Source: Streptomyces marispadix (GTDB lineage Bacteria > Actinomycetota > Actinomycetes > Streptomycetales > Streptomycetaceae). From it: a stretch of 64,000 bases of DNA. The translations under genes and the position numbers were made by a program. Where the stretch lies: NCBI RefSeq assembly GCF_022524345.1, contig NZ_JAKWJU010000002.1, positions 4,812,501 through 4,876,500 of the forward strand, written 5' to 3'. Positions 21,863 through 28,896 of the stretch are shown here, piece by piece (positions within the stretch are counted from its first letter, which is position 1; every line of letters begins with the position of its first letter). Below the pieces are notes generated by a model, which saw only the letters and a program-made list of their open reading frames with translations, did not search any database and was not told the DNA's origin.

Positions 21863-23247
21863 CCGGGACTCCCTTCCTCGACGGGCAGTTCGGCCCGTAC
21901 GACCCACACCCTCGTGGCGCCGTAGCCGGTCTTGCCTGTGCCCTGCGTGGCCCTGGTGTCCTGCGTGGCCTCCGAGTCCCCTGCGTCCTCTGCGTTCTCT
22001 GTGTTCTCTGTGTCGTCCGAGTCTGCTGTGCCGTACGAGCCGTCCGCCGTCGGGCCCACATGGAGCTTGCCGCCGAGCAGTTCGACGCGTTCGCGCATGC
22101 CGATCAGGCCAGTGCCGGAGCCGGGAGCGCGCGGTTCGGTGCCGACTGAGCCATCGGCTTCGTGAGGGCCGCCGGTGTCGCGGAGGGGGCTGGTGACGCG
22201 GACCGTGAGCGGTCCGGGAGTACGGTCGCGGGCCAGCTCCACGGTGACCGTGCCGGGCGCCGAGTGCTTGAGGGCGTTCGTCAGCGACTCCTGTACGACG
22301 CGGTACGCGGCGAGTTCGACGGGCGCGGGCAGCGAGGCGCCGCCGGGCCCGCGTCGATCCCGTAGCGAGAAGCTGAGACCGGGGTTGCCCGCGCCCGCGC
22401 GTGCCCGCTCCAGCAGGGCGTCGAGACCGGCGAGCGTCGGGGAGGCCGCGGGCTGTGCCGCGTCCTCCCCGGAGGCGTCGCGCAGCAGCCCGATGAGGCG
22501 CCGCATCTCGGCCAGGCCCTGCACGCTGTTCTCCCGTATGACGCCGAGAGAGTCGCGGGTCGCCGCCTCGTCCGGGGGGTCGAGGGAGAGGGCGGCGGTG
22601 GAATGGATGGCGATGGCGGAGAGGTGGTTTGCGATCAGGTCGTGCAACTCCCGTGCCATACGGGCGCGTTCGGCACCGACAGCCTGTACGCGGTCCATCT
22701 CGGCCAGCAGCGCGGTCTGTTCGGCACGCAGGCGCTCGGCCGCGGCGGCGTTGCGGTGGTCGCGGATGATCAGACCCGTCCAGGCGGGCACGATGGTGAT
22801 GGCCGCGCAGAACGCCCCGAGCAGCAGCGTCGCGGGGGAGCGGAAGGCGGCCATGGTGCCGAGCGTCACCGCGACCGTCACGGCGACGCTCGCGGGCAGC
22901 AGTGCGCGGGCGGATCGCCTCGGCCCGTAGAGCACCGCCGCGTAGACGATATCGGTGAAGACGACGACGGTCGCCAGCAGCGATCCCATCGCGAAGTCCG
23001 CGACGAGCGCGGCCACCGCCACCAGCAGCGCCCATGGCTGTGCGGATCTGCGTCCGAGCGCGGTCAGGCACATCACGGCGAGGGGTAGCAGCAGCCAGGC
23101 GCCGAACTCACGGCCACGCTCAGGGGTGTTGTAGAGCCCGAACCGCCACAGCACGAGCCCGCCGGCGAGCCCGGCGAGCGCGATGAGCACTCCGTCGCGG
23201 TGCGGGCGCAGCGACGGAGGCGGAAGCAGCGGCGGACGGCGTGGCAT
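21859..23247 (-). CDS. NarL-family sensor histidine kinase (HisKA_3)
   Basis: The 462-residue membrane sensor has about five N-terminal hydrophobic segments, the dimerisation box ERARMARELHDLIANHLSAI with the phosphorylated His, an N-box YRVVQESLTNALKHS and a G-box GTGLIGMRERVELLGGKL. Signals are unknown. Just before the final beta strand (RVWVVRAELPV) it carries about 35 residues of Asp/Thr/Glu repeats (TADSDDTENTENAEDAGD and on), a low-complexity insertion that relatives should lack. It is divergent from the membrane protein at 23445 across a 197-base shared promoter region. Confidence 0.88.
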   Translation of the reverse strand: MPRRPPLLPPPSLRPHRDGVLIALAGLAGGLVLWRFGLYNTPERGREFGAWLLLPLAVMCLTALGRRSAQPWALLVAVAALVADFAMGSLLATVVVFTDIVYAAVLYGPRRSARALLPASVAVTVAVTLGTMAAFRSPATLLLGAFCAAITIVPAWTGLIIRDHRNAAAAERLRAEQTALLAEMDRVQAVGAERARMARELHDLIANHLSAIAIHSTAALSLDPPDEAATRDSLGVIRENSVQGLAEMRRLIGLLRDASGEDAAQPAASPTLAGLDALLERARAGAGNPGLSFSLRDRRGPGGASLPAPVELAAYRVVQESLTNALKHSAPGTVTVELARDRTPGPLTVRVTSPLRDTGGPHEADGSVGTEPRAPGSGTGLIGMRERVELLGGKLHVGPTADGSYGTADSDDTENTENAEDAGDSEATQDTRATQGTGKTGYGATRVWVVRAELPVEEGSPG

Positions 23248-23444
23248 GGGTCCATCTCAGCACGCCGCGCGGGCGGGGGCGTCGGCCTCGGGAACCAGTG
23301 CGCTCGCTGCGTACTACATCGAAGGATGCAGGCCCGTACGGAGGGATCGTCGCTGGTGAGGACGTGCTGGGGCCTGCCGGGGTGGGACCGTCGAGACGAC
23401 AGCGGGAGCAACAGCCGAGGGAAGAACGGGAGAAGGGGGCAGGC

Positions 23445-24047
23445 GTGATCGTCACGCTGATCGTCGTCTGTGAGGTCGCCTTCTGGGTGCTGCTGGCGGC
23501 CGGGCTGGCGTTGCGCTACATGGCGCGGATGCCGAGGTCGGGAGCCGCCGTACTGCTCTGCGAGCCGCTGCTGGAGGTGGTGCTGCTGATCGTGACCGCC
23601 GTCGATCTGCGAGGCGGAGCGGAGCCGGACTGGAAGCACGGCCTGGCAGCGGTCTACATCGGCTTCACCGCGACCCACGGGCACTACATGGTCAAGTGGG
23701 CCGACGGCCACTTCCTGCACCGCTTCGCCGGTGGCCCGCCGCCGGTCAAGCCGCCCCGCTACGGCATGCCGCGTGCGGTGCACGAGTGGAAGATGACCGC
23801 ACGCGCCATCGGCGGTGCGGGGATCGCGGCGGCCCTGCTGCAACTGGCGATCTGGTACGTGGGGGACGCCGGCCAGAGCGAGTCGCTGCTGATGTGGCAG
23901 CAGAAGATGGGCCTGGTCGCGGGCATCAGCGTGATCGTGGCGCTGAGTTACACGATCTGGCCGAAGCGGGAGCCCAGGCGCGGACCGGAGGGGGAGCGGG
24001 AGAAGTCCGGTACGGCACCGCACGGTCCGGTCGGCGGGCGGCGCTGA
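23445..24047 (+). CDS. Small integral membrane protein, unknown function
   Basis: The 200-residue protein has four or five hydrophobic stretches (about 2-22, 33-53, 63-83, 118-138, 150-170) and a basic, Pro/Arg-rich C-terminal tail. Conserved-looking polar features are ATHGHYMVKWADGHFLHRF. I do not recognise the family; similar unnamed membrane proteins occur in Streptomyces at this locus. GTG at 23445 was chosen because hydrophobic sequence starts at once and AGGGGGCAGG precedes it. Confidence 0.7.
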   Translation: MIVTLIVVCEVAFWVLLAAGLALRYMARMPRSGAAVLLCEPLLEVVLLIVTAVDLRGGAEPDWKHGLAAVYIGFTATHGHYMVKWADGHFLHRFAGGPPPVKPPRYGMPRAVHEWKMTARAIGGAGIAAALLQLAIWYVGDAGQSESLLMWQQKMGLVAGISVIVALSYTIWPKREPRRGPEGEREKSGTAPHGPVGGRR

Positions 24048-24123
24048 CGGGGGAGCACGGGGGGCGACGCGGGAGTCGGGACGGGCGGGGCGCCGACGGG
24101 GGGCCTCGCCGCTCCGGTCTCTT

Positions 24124-24345
24124 CTAGGACCGGCCCTTCTTCGGCTCTTTGCTGCGGGCGTCGTCGCGGCGTGCGTCGTCGGGCCCCTGCTCCGGTTCCG
24201 GAAGCTCATCGGGGCGGAGCGCGGTCGCGAGCCGGTAGTCGACGCGTACGTCGTGATAGTCGGTGCCGGGCTCGACGGGCTCGGGAAGGTTCGTACGCTC
24301 GGCGCCCGAGAACGTCTCGCGCCCGCGTGAACCGTGGAAGCGCAC
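24124..24345 (-). CDS. Hypothetical protein, possibly split from the repeat protein by TGA
   Basis: From GTG at 24345 (GGAG 6 bases before) the product is 73 residues with TNLPEPVEPGTDYHDVRVD and a charged Lys/Asp tail. The same frame is open upstream to a TGA at 24550-24552 and still reads like protein (DIELTTSVAADRLRFRDEP), although no normal start codon occurs there. That TGA is the stop of the 11-mer repeat gene, and both share one frame. Either the real protein starts inside at 24345, or a nonsense change has cut one longer protein in two. Function is unknown. Confidence 0.5.
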   Translation of the reverse strand: MRFHGSRGRETFSGAERTNLPEPVEPGTDYHDVRVDYRLATALRPDELPEPEQGPDDARRDDARSKEPKKGRS

Positions 24346-24549
24346 GTCGGTCTCCGGCTCGTCGCGGAAGCGGAGCCGGTCGGCGGCGACCGAGGTCGTC
24401 AGCTCGATGTCCGGCCCGGCGGCAGGAGCGGCGTCCCGACCGGCTTCCGGGTCGGCGTCCGGCGTCGCATCCCGTGTACCGCCCGGTGTGCCGTGCGGCC
24501 TGCCGTGCCGCGTGGTGCGAGGAGCGTCGTCAGGCGTGTGCTCGCCGTT

Positions 24550-25770
24550 TCACGGCGGCTCGTCGCGCTCGCGCTTACGGATGGGGCGCCGCCTGGGCCG
24601 CTCGTCCGACCGGCCCGAACGCTCCGCTCCGCCTGCGCCCTCACCCGTCCTCTTCGCCGTGCGTGAGGCCGACTTCGCGGTCTTGCGCACGGGACGTCCG
24701 GACTCGTCGATGGTCTTTCCGGCGCTGCCGCCGACGTCGCGGGTGGTCTCCGCCGCGGTCTCCGCGACGTCGCGGGTGGTCTCCGCCGCGCTGCCGCCGA
24801 CGTCGCGTGCGGCCTCGCCCGCTTCCTCGCCGACGTCCTCGACGGCCCGGCCTGCTCCGCCGCCGACCTCCCGCGCGGCTTCGCCTGCTCCGCCGCCGAC
24901 TTCCTTGGCGGTCTCGCCCGCGCCCTCGCCGACGTCCTCGACGGCCTTGCCGGCGCCCTTGCCGACTTCCTTCGCCGTCTCACCGGCGCCTTCGCCGACG
25001 TCCTTTACGGCTCCGCCCGCGCCTTCGCCGACATCTCTGACTGCTCCGCCCGCGCCTTCGCCGACGTCCTTTACGGCTCCGCCCGCGCCCTCGCCGACGT
25101 CCTTTACGGCTCCGCCCGCGCCCTTGCCGACCTCCTTGACCGTCTCACCTGCGCCTTCGCCGACGTCCTCGACCGCGGAGCTGGCGCCCCGGCCCAGTTC
25201 GCCGACCGCCTCGCTCGCGCCGCTGCCCAGCTCACGCGTCGCGGAGCCGAGACCGGCGGTGATGTGCTCCAGGATCTGGGGGTTGCGGTCGATGGTGGTC
25301 AGCACGCGGCCGATGACCTGGGCGACGTTGTCGAGGCGCACCTTCAGCAGCGCCTGTGCCTCGACGCCCTTGATGTCGAGCTGGACCTTGCCGAGGGCGA
25401 CGTCCGCACCCACGTTGAGCTTGAGGATGTCCAGCACCTCGGCCTGGAGCGAGACGCGTGCCCGCAGGTCCTGGACCTCCAGGTTGATCTCCTCGACATG
25501 GACCTGCGGTACGTCGAGCAGGACGTCGGGGTCCTCGTGGCGGGGCACTGCGGGCAGATCCGCGGGGCCCTGCTCTCCGCCGCCCCCGCCCCTGTCACCG
25601 CCCCCGTCTGTCTCCCCGTTCTCCGGTCCGTAGGGCTCTTCCCCTCCGTAGGCGTCTCCTTCGTACGTGCCCTCGTACGGACCGTCGTCGTACGTCTCCT
25701 CGTACTCCTCGTCGTACTCTTCCGGCTCTGCCCGTTCCCCCTGCTCAGGGGCGTGGTCCTTGTCGTTCAT
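24550..25770 (-). CDS. Protein with a conserved N-terminal domain and about fifteen 11-residue repeats
   Basis: The 406-residue product starts with an acidic Tyr/Glu/Gly-rich stretch (1-65), then a conserved-looking domain (about 70-160) with DVLLDVPQVHVEEINLEV, VSLQAEVLDILKLNVGAD and QALLKVRLDNVAQVIGRVLT. From about 180 to 345 it is a chain of 11-residue units of the form AGGAVKDVGEG, alternating acidic and basic, as in LEA, apolipoprotein or synuclein amphipathic helices. The end is basic (Lys/Arg-rich). ATG at 25770 follows GGGGGAG. There is no signal peptide. Function is unknown; membrane-surface or stress protection is only an analogy from the repeat type. The stop is followed in frame by more coding-like sequence. 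Confidence 0.75.
   Translation of the reverse strand: MNDKDHAPEQGERAEPEEYDEEYEETYDDGPYEGTYEGDAYGGEEPYGPENGETDGGGDRGGGGGEQGPADLPAVPRHEDPDVLLDVPQVHVEEINLEVQDLRARVSLQAEVLDILKLNVGADVALGKVQLDIKGVEAQALLKVRLDNVAQVIGRVLTTIDRNPQILEHITAGLGSATRELGSGASEAVGELGRGASSAVEDVGEGAGETVKEVGKGAGGAVKDVGEGAGGAVKDVGEGAGGAVRDVGEGAGGAVKDVGEGAGETAKEVGKGAGKAVEDVGEGAGETAKEVGGGAGEAAREVGGGAGRAVEDVGEEAGEAARDVGGSAAETTRDVAETAAETTRDVGGSAGKTIDESGRPVRKTAKSASRTAKRTGEGAGGAERSGRSDERPRRRPIRKRERDEPP
24760..25190. repeat. 33-bp tandem repeat array inside the repeat protein gene
   Basis: About a dozen imperfect 33-bp units, each encoding one AGxAVxDVGEG repeat. The units between about 24990 and 25130 are almost identical in DNA (GCCTTCGCCGACGTCCTTTA recurs), which points to recent expansion. 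Confidence 0.85.
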
Positions 25771-25912
25771 GCTGCTCCCCCAGGGGTGCGAATGCATGCT
25801 TAAAGGCACTTTTCACCATAGAGCGGGTGCCCCGTGTGCGCCCGGGGTCACATGGATCGCGAAGCACACAGACGGCGCGGGCACGGGCAGGCGGTCACGG
25901 CCGCGCATGGAT

Positions 25913-25952
25913 CGGCCCGGCCTCGCGTGCAGGGGAACGCGAAGCCGGGCCG
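25913..25952 (-). terminator. Hairpin terminator for the secreted-protein genes
   Basis: A 16-bp stem (25913-25928 with 25937-25952) with one G-U pair and an 8-base loop, lying about 50 bases after the stop of the minus-strand gene at 26004. Confidence 0.8.
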
Positions 25953-26003
25953 GCGGTGTGGGGGGTGGGCTCCGGGGAGGTGAGCGGAGAGCCGTCGCGG
26001 GGG

Positions 26004-26621
26004 TCAGCCGCAGTGTTCCTGCTTCTCCTTCTTGGTCATCTTCCGGGTGTGCTGGGTCTTGGTGCTGGGTGCGTCGGCCTTGGGGCCCTTGGCGGTGAAG
26101 GGGACGTACCAGATGTGGTGGCCGTAGAACTTGTCCTCGAAGTGCATCTCGTACGTGCCGTTGACCTCCTCCATGGCCGCTTCACGTGTGATGTAGCCGA
26201 CCTCGCCGGGCTTGACCTCGACGTTCGTCTGCTGCGTCTCGGTGTGCGAGCTTTCCCAACTGTGGCTGTAGCTGGCCTCGATGGTCACGCTGAAGAGCTT
26301 GGTGAAGCCGTACTGGGCCTTCATGCTCACGCCGACGGTGTTGGTCTCGCCTGTGGTGTCGGACCATCCGACGGTCGAACGCTGCATGTCCTTGGTGCAG
26401 TTGAAAAAGCTGTCGCCGACCTGGTGCGGTTCGCCCATGGAGTCGATGGGCGCGCCCGCGGGGTGGAAGACGCACTTGTCGGTGCCGTTGTCGCACTGGT
26501 CGAGCAGTTCTCTCGTGGTCGGCTGCTCCTCGTCGGCCTGCGCGGCGGACGGCGTCAACGCGGTGGCGCCTACGGTCGTGATGGCGACCACCAGCATCGA
26601 CAGCTTCTTGCGGCGGTTCAT
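26004..26621 (-). CDS. Secreted beta-rich protein, copy 1 (possible aerolysin/ETX-MTX2-like fold)
   Basis: The 205-residue protein has a Sec signal peptide (basic MNRRKK, hydrophobic core, cut after AQA at about 29). Cysteines at 43, 50, 75 and 204 could form two disulfides. Residues 82-175 are Ser/Thr-rich alternating strands (STVGWSDTTGETNTVGVS, VTIEASYSHSWESSHTETQQ, VEVKPGEVGYITREAA), the pattern of aerolysin-type beta-hairpin proteins. That assignment is by pattern only. The C-terminus is Lys-rich. A nearly identical paralogue sits 185 bases upstream; the last 174 bases of the two genes are the same base for base. Confidence 0.75.
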   Translation of the reverse strand: MNRRKKLSMLVVAITTVGATALTPSAAQADEEQPTTRELLDQCDNGTDKCVFHPAGAPIDSMGEPHQVGDSFFNCTKDMQRSTVGWSDTTGETNTVGVSMKAQYGFTKLFSVTIEASYSHSWESSHTETQQTNVEVKPGEVGYITREAAMEEVNGTYEMHFEDKFYGHHIWYVPFTAKGPKADAPSTKTQHTRKMTKKEKQEHCG

Positions 26622-26687
26622 GGTGCCTCCGATGAGGGTGGGGGTAAGGCAGTTGACTGCCGGTGGCGTCTCTGCGCGCGCTGTGCC

Positions 26688-26806
26688 TCAGCCGGGATCG
26701 ATGGACCGCGCCCGGCGGTCCGTCAGGCTGCCGAGGTTCGGGATGCACTCATCGAAGGACCTGGCGCGCGGAGTACGGATGCCTTCGAGGAAGGTGGACC
26801 GAAGCT
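26688..26806 (-). pseudogene. Remnant of a beta-gamma-crystallin-like gene
   Basis: Between the two secreted paralogues, the minus strand ending at the TGA 26688-26690 encodes FDECIPNLGSLTDRRARSI. This aligns with the C-terminus FDELTPNLGDVMDNRTKSI of the intact crystallin-like gene at 27487-28095. No start codon or N-terminal part is present. It directly follows the stop of copy 2, which suggests that a two-gene unit was duplicated and one crystallin copy was mostly deleted. Confidence 0.65.
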
Positions 26807-27424
26807 TCAGCCGCAGTGTTCCTGCTTCTCCTTCTTGGTCATCTTCCGGGTGTGCTGGGTCTTGGTGCTGGGTGCGTCGGCCTTGGGGCCCTTGGCGGTG
26901 AAGGGGACGTACCAGATGTGGTGGCCGTAGAACTTGTCCTCGAAGTGCATCTCGTACGTGCCGTTGACCTCCTCCATGGCGGCCTCACGCGTGATCCAGC
27001 CGACCTCGCCGGGCTTGACCTCGACGTTCGTCTGCTGCTCCTCGGTGTGGGAGCTCTGCCAGGAGTGCTCGTAGCTCGCCGTGATGGTGACCTTGAACAG
27101 CTCGGTGAAGCCGTACTCGGCGCTCATGGAGACGCCCACGGTGTTCGTCTCGCCGGTGGTGTCGGACCATCCGACGGTCGAACGCTGAAGATCCTTGGTG
27201 CAGTTGAAGGCGCTGTCTCCGACCTGGTGCGGTTCGCCCATGGAGTCGACGGGCGCACCGGAAGGGTGGAAGACGCACTTGTCGGTGCCGTTGTTGCACT
27301 GTTCGAGGAGTTCTCTCGTCGTGGGCTGCTCCTCGTCGGCCTGTGCGGCGGACGGCGTCAACGCGGTGGCGCCTACGGTCGTGATGGCGACCACCAGCAT
27401 GGACAGTTTCTTACGGCGGTTCAT
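26807..27424 (-). CDS. Secreted beta-rich protein, copy 2 (possible aerolysin/ETX-MTX2-like fold)
   Basis: A paralogue of the gene at 26004-26621 with the same length, signal peptide, four cysteines and C-terminus. The roughly sixteen amino-acid differences cluster at residues 101-130 (SMSAEYGFTELFKVTITASY against SMKAQYGFTKLFSVTIEASY), the strands that would form the inserting hairpin if the aerolysin analogy holds. The upstream leaders are also alike, so each copy may have its own ribosome site and perhaps promoter. It lies 62 bases after the crystallin-like gene. Confidence 0.75.
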   Translation of the reverse strand: MNRRKKLSMLVVAITTVGATALTPSAAQADEEQPTTRELLEQCNNGTDKCVFHPSGAPVDSMGEPHQVGDSAFNCTKDLQRSTVGWSDTTGETNTVGVSMSAEYGFTELFKVTITASYEHSWQSSHTEEQQTNVEVKPGEVGWITREAAMEEVNGTYEMHFEDKFYGHHIWYVPFTAKGPKADAPSTKTQHTRKMTKKEKQEHCG

Positions 27425-27486
27425 GGTGCCTCCGGCGGTGGGGGTAAGGCGGACGACGCGGGCGTGTGCTCTTCGCGCGTCGCCGG

Positions 27487-28095
27487 TCAGCTGAAGCTGA
27501 TGGACTTCGTGCGGTTGTCCATCACGTCGCCGAGGTTGGGGGTGAGCTCGTCGAAGGGCCCGTCACGGTCGCCGCTCTGGCCCGCCTCGGAGAAGAGGTT
27601 CAGCGTGCAGTTGCCCCACGGCTGGATGGAGGAGATCTTGTCCTTCCAGTCGTCGCTCAGGTCGATCTTGAAGTCCACGTCGTCGGCATCGCCGTCGCAC
27701 AGCGCGGTGTTGGTGATCGTCAGGGAGGCGCCGCCGTACTTGGTGTCCTCGAAGACCGTCGCACCGATGACGCTGCTCTCGTCCTTCGTCGAGACACCGG
27801 AGGAGGCGACGGGCTTCTCCCCGGCGCGGGTCTCGCCGGTGGCCTTGGCCTTGCCGGTGGAGGCGTCGAGCAGGCGCTTGCTGCCCTGGATGCCGGTCGC
27901 CTCGTCGAGGCTCTCGAAGCACTGGGTCTCGCCGCTCTTCGCGTCCAGGGTGCAGTGGTTGCCCTGCCCCTTGGCGGAGCCTCCGCTCTCCTGTCCGGAT
28001 ACCGCGCCGTTCGCTACCGGTACGGCGACGACGCCTGCGAGCAGCGCCACGGCGGCGATGGTGATGCGAGTACGCCTTCTTGTGTCGGTGGCCAT
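27487..28095 (-). CDS. Secreted beta-gamma-crystallin-like protein
   Basis: The 202-residue protein has a signal peptide (basic TRRRTR, then AVALLAGVVAVPVANGA, cut near residue 30), a linker with two cysteines, and a C-terminal Greek-key domain: VFEDTKYGGASLTIT, DDWKDKISSIQPWG, CTLNLFSEAGQSG and FDELTPNLGDVMDNRTKSI. This matches the beta/gamma-crystallin pattern, whose bacterial members often bind calcium or inhibit proteases. ATG at 28095 has GGAG 6 bases upstream. It heads the minus-strand cluster with the two toxin-like genes; a cell-surface or interbacterial role is possible but unproven. Confidence 0.75.
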   Translation of the reverse strand: MATDTRRRTRITIAAVALLAGVVAVPVANGAVSGQESGGSAKGQGNHCTLDAKSGETQCFESLDEATGIQGSKRLLDASTGKAKATGETRAGEKPVASSGVSTKDESSVIGATVFEDTKYGGASLTITNTALCDGDADDVDFKIDLSDDWKDKISSIQPWGNCTLNLFSEAGQSGDRDGPFDELTPNLGDVMDNRTKSISFS

Positions 28096-28469
28096 ACGGG
28101 ACTCCAACTCCTCATGCCTGACCAGCACTTTTTGGTCCAGGCCTTGTAGAAGTGATGGTACTCACAGAAAGCAGAATGGAAAGAGAATTCGGAAATCGAT
28201 CGGCGAGCGACGGACGCTACGCGCGAAAACCACGAGGTCGCCCAGGGTGAATGTGGCGTAGCTCTCACCAGGTCGCAGCGGTGGTCCCGGGAACGGAAAT
28301 GCAGTACGTCCGGATTCGGCGCTTCCGTCCGCCCGCCGGGTGTTTTGCAGAAAGTGTCGCCGCAATGCGGATTGCTTGCTGCGTACCGCCTCTGAACTGC
28401 GATCAAGCCTGGTACGACCGATGAGTGAGACGCTATTCGAAGAGAAACCTCAGTGCAGGCTCAAATTAA

Positions 28470-28487
28470 CCTTAAGCCTTCCTTAAG
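28470..28487. repeat. CCTTAAG direct repeat, 11-bp period
   Basis: CCTTAAG occurs at 28470-28476 and 28481-28487 in an AT-rich stretch. An 11-bp period, one helical turn, is the layout used by OmpR-type regulators; no regulator is assigned. Confidence 0.4.
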
Positions 28488-28745
28488 AACGTGTCCCCGG
28501 CCGTTCCTCGGCTAAAAGGAAGAGGCTTGCGCCAGGTATCGGAAACGTTCTTCCCATTCGGCCGCGCTTGTATGCGGAAGCGGGCACGGCGGCCGCGGAC
28601 ACGGTAAGGAAACGGGCGTCGCACGGCAACGCGCGGGCCTCATTGGGCGTACCGGTGAACCGGGCGGGCACGGATCGGTCACGCGGAGGCGGGTTGCCGC
28701 GGAGTGATGCACGAGGGGCCGCGCGCCCCCTACTGTGCTGCGTGC

Positions 28746-28781
28746 GCAAGGTGTGCTGCATGCCCCCGCAGCACACCTTGC
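28746..28781. promoter_or_regulatory. Perfect 14-bp inverted repeat upstream of the GH3 gene
   Basis: GCAAGGTGTGCTGC (28746-28759) and its exact complement (28768-28781) flank an 8-base spacer, 116 bases before the GH3 start. It could be a dyad operator or a leader hairpin. Confidence 0.55.
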
Positions 28782-28896
28782 CTGCCGAACTCGCCGACGT
28801 ACCAAGCCCGTTGGGGCCGCGGGCCGCGGCCTGCCGGGCCGTGCACACCGACGACCGGTCCGAACGCGCCCGCCCCGATCTGGAGGCCCCGGGAAG

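Larger units (their letters stand above)
28096..28896. promoter_or_regulatory. Large divergent intergenic region
   Basis: There are 801 bases between the crystallin-like gene (minus) and the GH3 gene (plus). It is AT-richer than its surroundings from about 28130 to 28500 and holds no supported gene. It contains a CCTTAAG direct repeat and a perfect 14-bp inverted repeat listed separately. The low GC supports promoters here and perhaps foreign origin of the secreted cluster. Confidence 0.5.

Noticed and set aside
24550..24552. TGA considered as a selenocysteine codon
   Set aside because: There is no selenoprotein-like context and no candidate SECIS hairpin right after it; even the formate dehydrogenase in this window uses Cys.
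24263..25633. 456-codon plus-strand frame made of SPAPPPTS repeats
   Set aside because: It mirrors the 11-residue repeats of the minus-strand gene, whose N-terminal domain and ribosome site support the minus strand.
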